In this document: positions 24,585 to 36,456 of the stretch, one piece after another
Position numbering within the stretch: the stretch's first letter is position 1
How the letters are laid out: each line of letters begins with the position of its first letter
DNA from: Ampullaceana balthica
Lineage: Eukaryota; Mollusca; Gastropoda; Lymnaeidae
NCBI GenBank assembly: GCA_944989445.1
Contig: CALYLW010001188.1
Location: 62,001-126,000, forward strand
DNA: 64,000 bases
Direction: 5' to 3'
The notes under the pieces: model-generated
Told to the model about the DNA's origin: nothing
Seen by the model: the letters and a program-made list of their open reading frames with translations, nothing else
Databases searched by the model: none
Position numbers and translations under genes: made by a program

Positions 24585-25460
24585 AGCACAACTACATAAC
24601 CACTTGCAATACTGGATCTCTGTTGTACCGTGGGGGGGGGGTGTGGGGTGGGGGTACCCATTCAAACACATTTCATGAACTATTTTTGATTTTTACAATT
24701 TTGTAAAGAGATATAAAACAAATATATTTAGACAAGTCAGTCTATGATAAAAAACAAGTTCCTTCAATATTCTCTTTTAACAATTTACATTTCTTGTGAC
24801 TAAAACTTAATTTAAATATAAAATAAACAAGTTAAGTCATACAACCCGTAGTTTCGTAATTAACACGTTCTTCTAAAAATTACAGACAACTCAGCATTTG
24901 GGACGAAATTACATTTATTTAATTTAGTGTTTCCTACCTACACATTTTAATACAATTATTGCAGTATGTGCACGATTCCCCTTTTTCAAAAGACAAAAGC
25001 ATGATTTAATCTCTCTCGCAAGTTGGAACAATCTAATGATTACAATGTTAATCCTGAGAATAAATCCACCTTAGAAGGTTTTCAGAGTGTTTCAGGCGTT
25101 AAAAAAAGACTGTACATGACATGATCGTGTTTAGGTGCACACATCCCAGGGACGTTTATAGCGTCTTATGCTTGCCGTATTTGATGGCTGTGCTATAGGC
25201 CTATACCGCCTTTAATATTGTTTACTTGATAGTCGCCATTCCCCATGTTAAAATGGAAAATAGTTTCAACTTAAAAAAATGAATTGGTTGTTGCTGTTAA
25301 CTTTTTCTTTCTGAGTTGTCAACCGTCCCCAAACCAAACATATTTTTAAACAAATTAAAAACATATTAAAAAAACAAAAACAAATGACTTAAGAAACACC
25401 CAGACCTTTCATTTTAATAAGAACACATTACTCATTAACTCAGTAAGAGACAAACTTTAT
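24585..25460. other. spacer with no supported gene
   Basis: It begins with a G-rich run (about 24631-24655) and then AT-rich sequence without recognisable features. Confidence 0.5.
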
Positions 25461-25462
25461 AA

Positions 25463-27329
25463 TAAAACAATCCGGTAAAAACAAAGTTTTTGACTATAAA
25501 TATCTTATATATGAGACATAACTAAAAGTATTGATTATGTTCAAACGCGACAAACATTTACAGACTGACACCGAGTGATGTTCCCTGGCTTTAAAACCGG
25601 GAGAAGGGACGGGATGGGGTGTGGACATCGACGGGTTGCGTCAACGCATGAATTCAACTGGCACGTGAAAGAAAAACAATAACAAACCGTGAAGTTTAAT
25701 TACAAATGTTATATAGAGATAAACTAAAAATGCATTAATTTAATTACGGTACATTCGATTGATCTGAAATTTTAATACGATGCATTGTTCCGCTACACCT
25801 GTCTATGTTCTAAATTTCAGCTCAATGGCATTACGGGAAGTGTGCCATTTTTTACTTTTGTTTTTCTGCCCTCCCGACCGACCGACCGCAAGCCCAAGAC
25901 AGCGACGGCGGTGAAGTTAATATAAGGGATTTAAATAAAACAAACCCGTAAAAACAAAGTTTTTGACTATAAATCCCTTATATATGAGACATAACTAAAT
26001 ATTGATTATGTTCAAACGCGACAAACATTTACAGACTGAATCTGTCTTAACTCCCCTTTGCTTTATAACCGCTGGGAGAGGGGAAAGGTCTGGTCACCGT
26101 TCGCTGGACTGAGCTCAGCGTGACACGTAAAATGTAAACAAAAGCACGCCGGTACATCGACGATGTAGTGTCAACGCGCGAACTGAACTGTCACGTGAAA
26201 AAAAAACAATAACAAAACCGTGAAATTGAATTACATAAGCCGTATAGAAATAAACTAAAAATGCATTAATGTAATTACGGTACGTTCGATCGATCTGAAA
26301 TTTTGATACAATGCACTGTTAGGTGACACAAGTCTATGTGCAAAATCTCAGCTCGATGGTATCACGGGAAGTGTGTCATTTTTTACTTTCATTTTCCGCC
26401 CGCATGTCCGACGACGAACGACAAGATTTCGAAGTTAATATAAGGGATTTAAATAAAAACAACCCCGTAAAAACAAAGTTTTTGACTAAGATCCCATATT
26501 TATGAGGCAGAACTTAAAGTATTGATTATGGTCCAACGCGACAAACATTTACAGCCTGAAACTAAGTCAATCCCACCTGGTTAAAACACGAGATGTGTTC
26601 AACGATGGCTGGCGTGAAGTCAAGTGACCCGTAAAATGTAAACAATAGCGATTTCTACATATAGTTTATATAGACAAACTAAAAATGCATTAATTTAATA
26701 CGGTACGTTCGATCGATCTGATATTTTGATACGATGCATTGTTAGGTGACACGAGTCTATGTGCCAAATGTCAGCTCGATGGCATCACGGGAAGTGGGTC
26801 ATTTTTTACTTTTGTTTTTCCGCCCGCCCGACGACGAACGACAGACAGAGACGGCGGTGAAGTTAATATAAGGTATTTAATAAAACAACCCCGTAAAAAC
26901 AAAGTTTTTGACTATAAATCCCTTATATTTGCTTTTAACCCGGGGGTGGGAGAGGGGAAAGGTCTTGTCACCGCGTCGGGCGTCGCGGACGGGCACGACG
27001 AACGACAGAGAGAGACGGTTCCAAACATTTACTATCTCCCCTGCCGCTAAATGTAGGTGCTAGGTTAGCAGACGACGAATAAAAATTCTAAAAATAGTGA
27101 TTTATATAGATAAACTAAAAATGCATTAATTTAAATTTAAGTACGGTACGTTCGATCGATATGAAATTTTGATACGATGCATTGTTAGGTGACACGGGTC
27201 CGTGTGCCAAATTTCAGCTCGATGGCTTCACTGGAAGTGGGTCATTTTCGACTTTTGTTTTTCCGAGGGAGGAAGGAACGAAGGACGGACGAATGAGACG
27301 GCGGTGAAGTTAATATAAGGGATTTAAAA
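25463..27329 (+). repeat. direct array of four AAATCCCTTATAT-family repeats
   Basis: The approximate units are 25463-25933, 25936-26452, 26454-26881 and 26882-27329. Each starts with CCGTAAAAACAAAG and ends TATAAGG(G/T)ATTT. The units diverge from each other in the middle part, so they are old or were assembled from different sources. No coding content. Confidence 0.85.
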
Positions 27330-28008
27330 AGGAGGGGTAATAGAATATTTTTATATTTAAAGAAAATGAAATTTTCGGCCTACACGCGATAAATAGGAAT
27401 ATAGATTTCTTTTACTGATAGGTGAGTTCACTCTGACAAGATTTAAGTTCATAAAATTCTGTTTAATCCTTACAATTTTAGTAAAACACCGCAATATTTT
27501 AAAATGCATAAAATATCTTATCTTGGAACCTCTGCAATTATTTATAATAATTTTTAAAGAATAGGATTAACGTTTTTAAAATGAGAGCAAGAAGAACAAG
27601 TTTATCGCTTTTTGAAAATGATTCCCTTAAGTTTAGACCGATATTTATATTTCTCCTTTTGTTTTCTCATGTTTGTATGGCCGATCAAAAATGTACTAAA
27701 CAATTAAGAATAAAATGTTTTGACTTTTAATTTAAAACTAAAAAGAAAAAAAACGATATATTATTTTAAAAAATAATAAAATTATAATAAATGGTTTTAA
27801 AAAAGGGAAGTTCATTTGCTTATTTCCTTTAAATGTCATTTCTTTTCTCAATAATCTTTAAATAAAGTTATTTTTATTTTAAATTATTTTACTTTAAATG
27901 TTAAGTAAGCCACCCCTACCATCTATTAATCGAAAACCAATTATCACTCGTGATTAAATTAGCCAGTGTGTGTTATGTATGCTACGTTTATTACATATAT
28001 TTGTTTTA
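27330..28008. other. AT-rich spacer, nothing recognised
   Basis: This lies between the repeat array and a hAT MITE. No frame or structure supported. Confidence 0.5.
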
Positions 28009-28259
28009 ATTTTTACTAGGGCTGCAGAAATTAACTATTAATTTCTCGATTAATCGTAAAATAATTTAACGATTAAATAATTTTTTAACGATTGATTGAC
28101 CCATCACTTACAAATAATGGTTAGTCAAAAAATAAACAAAAAAATAATGTCAAAAATTTTAATTTTTGGCTTTAATCGAAATTAACGATTAATTAATCGT
28201 TAGTTTTTCAAAAGTTAACGATTAAATTTAAATTAATCGTTAACAGTCCTAATTGTTAC
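28009..28259. mobile_element. hAT MITE, 235 bp
   Basis: It spans 28017-28251, with ends TAGGGCTG and CAGTCCTA and long AT-rich inverted arms containing TTAATCG motifs. The flanks ATTTTTAC and ATTGTTAC agree at 7 of 8 bases. Its ends match those of the larger element at 30274-31063, of which it is probably an internally deleted derivative. Confidence 0.82.
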
Positions 28260-28442
28260 ATTTTTGTGCGTTATTGTCTCAAAAAATAATAATTGTCAAA
28301 AATCGCGTAGAATATTATTGTGTGGAATATCAAAACATCGATATTATTTACGTAATCTTTGTTTTCCTATTTTGTTATCATTATAATCATTATATTTTAA
28401 CATTGTTTTAGTTAATTGCTAAAATTTTGTTTCATTTTCTCT

Positions 28443-30065
28443 TCAAAATTTAATGAAAATGGCAAAGACATCTGCTGTCGCCATGTAAAGATTAGCTTCT
28501 TTGTTGGCTGCTTTCGAGTAGATAAATTTAGGGAACATGGGTCCTTGACCCCAAGTACAATAGTCATCCCATTTGTCAATACAGGCGAACCAGCCAGTTT
28601 CATTAACACAATGAGTGTAACTGTACATCATTAAGAAGTGGCGTTTAATATTGTTAGTGTCTGCGCCTTTGATACCAAAGTCTACAACAGAAAACGTTGT
28701 GAAGTCAGTCCAAGAACTGTTCATGCGTCTGTCAGCCGAGAACCAATCCAGGTAGGTTGACGCGGAGCCGTTAAATAAAACAAAATTTTCCATCACGCCA
28801 TCTTTATATATCCCGAACTTGACCTGATGTAGGAAACATTTGTAAGGAAAACTTTATTATTTTAATGCATGATCACTTTGTTCTGATGGAGATTATGAAC
28901 CAAATGTGAAGAAAACATTGAAATAACAAGTGAAAAATATTATGTACATTTTGATGAAAAATTTATATATATATTGTAAAGAACCTTGCCACACTTTGTT
29001 TCTTCTTCTCTCGTTCTCAAACACAAAGTCGTAGATACAATAATTACTTCACTTTATTCAACACTGATTGGTCAGCCATATAAACTATAGTCTGACTCCA
29101 CTCGATCTACCACTATCTCTTCTCTCAGTCCACTCAACTCTGTAGCTCGGGCCTCTCTATATCTTTCCGCGACTCCCACCCAACCATCATTTTCCTCCCA
29201 ATCAAAGTGGTCCCGTCTAGGGCTGTTAATATTGTTGAAAAAAGCTGCCCTGGTACTCGTCCAAAATTTGAACAGGTACCCGGGTTACCGGTTCGAAAAT
29301 GCATCAAATTTTTTGCCGTTATGCCCGCTATTAGTATTTTATTGCTTTATTTATTATGGAAATGCAAAGTATGGTGGGAATAAGAGTGGAGACATGTGTG
29401 CGTGGGGGAGGGGGGTTAGATAATCAACATTGTCTCGTCTCAATCGGTAACAAAGATATGCGGCGTATTATAAAGCCAAAGCAAAGGTCATTTCTAGCAT
29501 TTTCTAGTTATCAGCATTGTGTTCTATTTTTCTTACTTGAACAATTCAAAGAACCAAAACCTTTTTGTTTAAATGAATTTTGTTTAATGTTCCAAGAAAA
29601 AAGTGTATACAAATACATTGTAGTTTGTCGGGACCCTGTTTTATTTCCTTTCGGAATTTAATTATTTTTAGGGGTTTTCATGTTAAACGTATTTCACAGT
29701 ATATATTTCAAAGGAAAAGTTTTAATTTGATAAATTATTCGCGACCCGAAATGTGAACACATATAGATAGACACTGCAGTAAAATTTTCACGGGTACCCG
29801 GGCGCAATTTTACTGCCCAGTTAATTGCTCGGCAACGGGTACCCGGGTTCCCGTTGACAGGCCTAGTCCCGTCAGACATAGTATTCTCACGCACACATAG
29901 ATTCAGTCGAGTACTCTCTTTCATTTATGAACTATCATCTGGTCTACACACCCAACCCTCGCCACTATAGACCCGACGTGTCTACCTGCGAGGGTCAATC
30001 CTTTGGTCACAAATGTCCATCGGCTACTCTACACCACAACCCAGCACAACTGGCAAACAATTTCC

Positions 30066-30128
<63 letters not shown>

Positions 30129-33072
30129 ATATATACACTCACATAATGCTTCTCGGTGATCAGATAATCGTATATCAGGATGGTAAATTTAAACAATAAA
30201 TTCAAAGTAAATATGACTTTAAAAAAATTGGATGATATTTAAATGTAAAAATTATATAAAATTAACTAAATAGTAGGGCTGAGGAAATTAACGATTAATT
30301 TCTCGATTAATCGTTAAAAACTTTTAACGATTAAAATTTTTTCAACGATTAATCGACCTACCACTTATCAATGTACTGGAAGTCAAAAATTAAAATATTT
30401 CGGCCGATAAATATAAACTAATTTCCCGAGTACACGAAAATTTTGGTTTTAAACTAATGACTGACGTGAATGTTCTAAATGTTGATAAAGGTTATTGTGT
30501 CCATTGAGAGAAATCGTTTGCCTACCTTCAACCGCAATGTTCCCTCTAAGTCTAAGCTTCGTTGGTCCATGTGCACAGTTAAAAAAAATAACTCGTGTGC
30601 AAAGTTGCACAACGTCCATTTTTTAGCAATATTTTACAAATTTTGCTGCGCGGTGATTCTAAACTCCTGCGTGGCGTCCGTCAAATATCAGCGCAGCTAC
30701 CATGGTTCTAAAAGCTCGCTTACTTATCACCTGCAAACCCAACATCCACTATAGTATCATAAACTTCAGCTGAGACAATCTAAAGCTATAGGGAACGATT
30801 GTTCAGCTCGGCTGGTTATATTGTCAATAAGACCCGCTCATCACTTATGTCATCACAAATAATGTCAACACATTTGTCTTTTTTCGTAATTGGTTAAAAG
30901 ATGAGATATAAAGGAGACATTCCAGTGTAAACAAGAACGTATAATAAGTGTTACTTATGACGTCATAATTTTAATATTTGGCTTTAATCGAAACTAACGA
31001 TTAATTAATAGTTAATTTTTCAAATGTTTACGATTAAATTTAAATTAATCGTTAACAGCCCTACTAAATAGTAATCGTTTTTTTCTTAAATAAATACAGC
31101 TTCAAGGCTGTACAAAATCTGGCATCACTATATTAAAACAACGTTTAAAACTGCCAGCCATCTTCATCCTGTTAACCTTACCTCGGTGACGTTCAATTTT
31201 GACCAGTCATTGAGGAGTTTACTGCGGAAGTGGTGGTCACATGACAGATCATTGTCCAATCGTAGACATCCTATTGGGTACAAGGGACTTAGAGGTTCAT
31301 CAAAGCTCAGTGACGTGTCAATGTAAGTGTCATAGGCAGATATGCCAATATGTTCCAAGCCCCTGATAGAAAATTTAAGAAATATGTTAAGTGGTCATAA
31401 AGATAACTATTTTACAACTAGAAATCCTTCATCTCTATACTCCTACATCTTACCACAGAAACACCAACTCAGGCAATGAAAGGGCATTTTGTATTTTGAT
31501 GCATTGAATTTACAGCGCTAGTAAAATTGTTGACCTAACACCTTACTGTTAGATATGCCAATTTAAAAAAAAATAATATGTCTTCAAATGAAATAAAAAC
31601 TTCAAATTCGGCGTTCAATCATGACTAAGAGAAAACAATGAAATTGGTGTCAAGGAAGGAAGATGATACTGAAAGGATTAACTGATTCGATTACACATAT
31701 TTAATATTTTTTTACTTTAGCGAACACAATAAATATATTTCTATGAAGATTTTATGGATGTCGATAGATAAAATAGTTTTTTAAAATTTATCCAAACACA
31801 TATTCACTTAGGTAAAATTTGTTAGGTTTAGTATACGAGACTATAAATTGCGCAATCCAAAAATGATATCCGCACTGAATGAGAAGCGTTTTCTCATTCT
31901 TTTTCTCTCTGTACATTTTAACTTTAAATTCTGAAGGAATTTTAAAAAAATCTTTGAGTTAAATTAAAAGAACAAACAGTACGCTAGTAGGCGCATTGCG
32001 CTAAAAAAGAAACAACACTTTTTCCAAGAACAGAGTTTGATTTTTTTGCTACTTATTGTCATTGTTTAGCTAGTTATCTAGAGTAAAAAAGAATTATTTA
32101 ACATAAAAAAATACCAAAATGTATTAAGCGCTTTGTTAAGTAAATTTTTTTTTCCGTTGAATAAAGATAATTTAAATTGTTTACTTTATAAGGTTTATTA
32201 ACTGAAAAACATGCACGAAAACTAAAAACGCCAATGGATTAAATTAACTTTACTCTCCATTTTAAATCCCATTTTTGGGTTAAGACGAAAACTGGAAGAC
32301 TTTCAGGAAATTAAAAAAATTTCCATGAAACAAAACATTAGTTAATTGAAAAACCCTAATGCAATATAAAAAAAGATTTATTAATACATAACATTCTCCA
32401 ATTTCTTTGACTGATGAAATTAATATTTGACTATTCAAGTCACTATAAGTACATTGTAATGTCTAAAGAAAAAATCGTTAATGGAGATATAAATTTTTAA
32501 ATTTGAACTTTATTGACATAAATCGTTTCCTAGTGAAATATTCAAGATGTATAAATTTCGGAATTTCGCTCATAAAAAATACATTTTGCGGTGGTTAAAA
32601 ATAGCCGGTTAGTGTTGTTAAACCTTTATGTTTATACTTCGCCACTAAAGGCCAAGCTTTAATTAAAAAATATATATATCGCATCTTACCTGAAAACCAA
32701 AGTCCATTCTGCGTGAGTTACTATTGGCTTTGTAATTTTTTGTAAAATAATGTGGTCAGTGTCTGAAATAATTTTAAACTCAATTTCCCAACTATTAAGA
32801 CCAAACAATGAACACTTCCCGGAGGAGATTCTAAAGTTAGCACTTTTACAAGACGAGTAAGTCAAACAATAAGAAACACACCCGTTTCTATCACTGGAAT
32901 AAGACATTAAATATAAGCCTTCAAATGGTGGTTTTAAAACAAGTTTGTTATCCTTCAAAAACTGAAAGTAAATTCCCTGATCTTGTTGAATAGATTGTGC
33001 ATTTGAAGAATCCCATTTCGAAAACGTGAAAGAAAAACTTATATATCCTAAGAAAATGATTGTAAAATGCAT
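28443..33072 (-). CDS. secreted PAN-domain protein, gene 2 (3 exons)
   Basis: Exons on the - strand are 33072-32690, 31362-31182 and 28823-28443 with GT/AG borders, in the same phases as gene 1. The product is 314 residues. The signal peptide is MHFTIIFLGYISFSF; the PAN/apple-like core is NGCVSYCLTYSSCKSANF with KCSLF; exon 2 has GCLRLD and CDHHFRSKLLNDW; exon 3 has KFGIYKDG, LFNGSAS, DWFSADRRMNSSW, C-x-NETGWFACIDKW and AIFIK before the stop. The reading frame is intact throughout. Intron 2 is 2358 bp against 701 bp in gene 1, and the difference is largely two hAT insertions, an LTR-like host sequence and an AT microsatellite. Intact frames in both copies suggest both are, or were recently, functional. 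Confidence 0.82.
28975..30069. mobile_element. possible solo-LTR-like element hosting a nested hAT
   Basis: Sequence from TGTAAAGAACCTTGCCACAC to CAAACAATTTCCGCCA differs in composition from the flanking TATATA repeats. It is cleanly split by the hAT element at 29218-29865. It has TG...CA borders and a CCATATAAACTATAG stretch like a promoter. A second LTR and internal genes are absent. The flanking TA repeats hide any duplication. Confidence 0.3.
29210..29873. mobile_element. hAT element with exact 8-bp duplication
   Basis: It runs 29218-29865 with ends TAGGGCTG and CAGGCCTA. GTCCCGTC flanks it exactly on both sides (29210-29217 and 29866-29873). The subterminal regions carry ACCCGGGT motifs in both orientations. 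No transposase remains. Confidence 0.88.
30065..30136. repeat. AT microsatellite
   Basis: A nearly pure (AT)n run in intron 2 of PAN gene 2. Confidence 0.95.
30266..31071 (+). mobile_element. hAT element with exact 8-bp duplication and BED-finger remnant
   Basis: It spans 30274-31063 with ends TAGGGCTG and CAGCCCTA, flanked exactly by CTAAATAG on both sides. Inside, a + strand frame near 30640-30755 ends in YHGSKSSLTYHLQTQHPL, the histidine half of a BED zinc finger as found at the N terminus of hAT transposases. The remaining transposase is deleted. Confidence 0.88.
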
Positions 33073-34420
33073 TATTCGAAATATGCGAACGTTTACTTTC
33101 TAAGGTATCTATGAATACTGCATAGTTAAATATAATATTTCAGACCAATAAAAACAGGCTAAATATTATATTGTATTAATAACTATTAGAACATTTCATC
33201 AAATTCCGAATTGTATTGTAGGAAAAATATGCTTTTTTTTTGTTATGATGTTTTTTCTGCAACGGTATTTTGTTTAAGTTTTTAATTTTAACTCAAAAGA
33301 TAATCCCTTATATAGTTCTACAGACGCATCAAAATCATATCTCTTGACGACAGAAAACCGATATGTAAATGATGGTAATTGAAACAAAGGCTTTATTTTC
33401 TTTAAAAAATTAAATAAATCTCCTTCATCGAACATGACATTTCAACATTTGACGCTCAGCCCACTTTATCATCTATTTGATATAATAGAGATATTAAACC
33501 AACGGCAAAAATTCCACTTAAGCATATTCTCAAAATCAGTAGTTCTAAATATTGTATTCAATTAGTTTAAACGTTAAACGCTACCTAATAGAAATTGATG
33601 TTAAAAATTCACAAAAATTCAAAAGGCATGAGAAGCATCGCTTAAAAAGCAAAAAAATTAAACATATATAGATTAGGGTATTAAAAAACATATTAAAAAG
33701 ATTTGTTCAATAAAACAAATTAATTAATTTGCTTTCTTCTCAGCGCAAGTTAGGTCAATACACCTTTTTAGACTTTTAAATGCCTGGCATTGTGACAGAT
33801 GGCACTAGCACTACGGAATAAATCATGTTTGAAGTGTAAATATGAAATAGAGATGACCCAGTTACCTTGTTGGCAACGCTGGTGTCAGTCAATACAAGTG
33901 TCATCCCGTTATGACTGATTGATTGATCAGCAAAACAAGAAGCAGCCAGCGCTAATTTCTATATGGTGAACAATAGGGTCTTTAAAATTATTCTGTATCC
34001 TTCATTTCTGTACTCTTGCAATACACAAGTTTCAATTCTTCAAAATAGATGGTACACATTAATATCGCGGGGCTCATTATAGCACATAATCTGATATTGC
34101 CGCATGTTAATATTTCTTGATGCCTCTAGAAGCTCTTTGATATTGTAAAATAAACAAAAGAATCTTCCTTAAATGCCTCGCCTTTGTTTTGACACTTGGC
34201 TGGCCTGATGTGACCTCAATAAAGTAATCAGGAACGAAAAATATATCGTCGTGGTTTAAACGTGTATCCTCATAATTAGGATTTAACAACTACAACAATT
34301 TTCATTTTTGTTAGTTTTTCATTTTTTTGTTGCGTATTTTTGCATAATCTCTCAAAGAAGTTTTTTGCCCAAACTTCTGAATAACAGCCTGAAAATACAG
34401 TTCTGAACTATTTAAATATA
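33073..34420. other. upstream region of PAN gene 2, no other gene
   Basis: This is AT-rich sequence expected to contain the - strand promoter of PAN gene 2. Short frames have no supporting features. Some stretches resemble the region upstream of gene 1 (for example the GTTGACTTGTAGATTGATC-like segment), in line with segmental duplication. Confidence 0.45.
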
Positions 34421-35074
34421 ATAATAATAATAATAATAATTGATAATTTATATAGCGTTGTATCCCAGTAAGGAACCGGGATAAATAACATGGATTGCAC
34501 AAGAAATCATCAGTAAACTTTGGAAAAAAAACTATTTAGATATTTTCAATATTATCATTATTATCAGTATTGATTAAGATAATGATCTCAGTTTCAATAA
34601 TAATCTTTAGCTGGAATTAAAACTTGAACCTTAACCTTCCAATTTTACTGAACTTCTCTCTGTCTACTCACCCACTCGTCAGTCGCGCTTTTCTGCAGAC
34701 ACACGTATTCTCTCTTTTCCTATGACACGCACTAAAACATTTAGTGAAAGGTCTATCTCTTTTTGTGTCCGAAAACAATGGAATTCCCCACAGTTACACA
34801 TTCGCAGTATTCCAACTACTAAGATCTTCAAGACTGCACTAAAATGCAACAAGATCTTCAAACTGCAAAAAATTAATTAATCAGCAATCAAACATTTCTT
34901 TAAATGATTAACATAGCGTATGCGTATCATCAAGTCCTTATATGTTGTAGTAAGGATATGAATGATTTACATTGAATGCATTAAAAATAAATATGGTTAT
35001 GTGAAGGTCTTTGAGCCCAGCAGCTTGCTCGTGTGGCATTGCGATATATAAATTATCATTATCATATTTTATTA

Positions 35075-35105
<31 letters not shown>
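34419..35105. repeat. AT-rich region with ATA and ATT trinucleotide runs
   Basis: (ATA)n lies at about 34419-34441 and (ATT)n at about 35077-35106, with unremarkable sequence between. Confidence 0.75.
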
Positions 35106-35108
<3 letters not shown>

Positions 35109-35411
35109 AGCTTTTAGAAAAATAATTTAATCAGCACTACGTCGATTTTAAAAATAAATAACTTGTATTTAATTAGAAGGAGAAATTCACAACACTTAAC
35201 GAATTGCTAGATATAACTCCAAGTACGGCTTATAACGGTCAGTAAATCTGCTCTTATCGCTGAAAGTGAGTGAACCCCATTTACTGAGATCAGCTTCGTT
35301 TATTACTTTTTACTGCTGACAAGTCTTTGTATCGTCTGTTTACTTTTATTTAATCTCCTCATTGTTTAATTGTTTTCATTATATTTAGAATTTTAAAGTA
35401 ACCTCATTTTT

Positions 35412-36409
35412 AAATCCCTTATATTAACTTCGCGGCCGTCTCTCTCTGTCTTGGGCTCGGCGGGCGGAAAAACAGAAGTCGAAAATGACCCATTTCCAGT
35501 GATCCGATCAAGCTGAAATTTGGCACACGGACCCGAATCACCTAACAATGCATCGTATCAAAATTTCAGATCGATCGATCGTACCGTAATTAAATTAATG
35601 CATTTTTAGTTTATCCTTATATGAGGTATGTAATTTAAATTCACGGTTTGTTATTGTTTTTTTCTCCCACTTCCACGTGAGTTTGAGTTGACGCCGACCG
35701 TCGTGTTGACGCCGACCGTCGTGCCGACACCCCCTCACATCCCACCCCCATTTATTAAAGACAAGGGACATCACTCGGTGTCAGTCTGTAAATGTTTGAA
35801 AATAATCAATACTGTTAGTTATGTCTCATATATAAGGGATTTATAGTCAAAAACTTTGTTTTTACGGGTTTGTTTTATTAAATCCCTTATATTAACTTCG
35901 CGGCCGTCTCTCTGTCTTGGGCTCGGCGGGCGGGCGGAAAAACAGAAGTGGAAAATGACCCACTTCCCATGATCCGATCGAACTGAAATTTGGCACACGG
36001 ACCCGTCTGACCTAACAATGCATCGTATCAAAATTTCAGATCGATCGAACGTACCGTAATTAAATTAATGCATTTTTAGTTTATCCTTATATGAGGTATG
36101 TAATTTAAATTCACTGTTTGTTATTGTTTTTTTGCCACGTGAAATTTTGAGCTGACGCATTGAGGCGACCCAACGAAGCGACGGGCGCTTTTGTTTACAT
36201 TTTACGTGTCACTCTGAGCTCGGTCAAGCGAATCGGTGACCAGACTTTTCCCCTCTCCCCCCCCACCCACCCTCCCCCCCACTAGGGTTATGATGCAAAG
36301 TTGAGTTAAGACAGATTCAGTCTGTAAATGTTTGAAAATAATCAATATGTTAGTTATGTCTCATATATAAGGGATTTATAGTCAAAAACTTTGTTTTTAC
36401 GGGTTTGTT
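35412..36409 (-). repeat. two AAATCCCTTATAT-family repeats in inverse orientation
   Basis: Copies at 35412-35878 and 35880-36409 run in the opposite sense to the array at 25.5-27.3 kb. Each begins AAATCCCTTATATTAACTTC and ends GTTTTTACGGGTTTG. The two share the central ATGCATTTTTAGTTTATCC block. Confidence 0.85.
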
Positions 36410-36456
36410 TTTTCTTCTTTTTTTCCAAGGATGATAATTTTTAAATTAATGCTTTA

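Noticed and set aside
22896..24706. Open frames up to 567 codons on both strands
   Set aside because: They are produced by a 33-bp minisatellite whose unit lacks stops in several frames; there is no flanking exon, domain or start context.
26323..27050. Frames of 60-103 codons in the repeat array
   Set aside because: They coincide with a non-coding dispersed repeat and recur in the same place in other copies.
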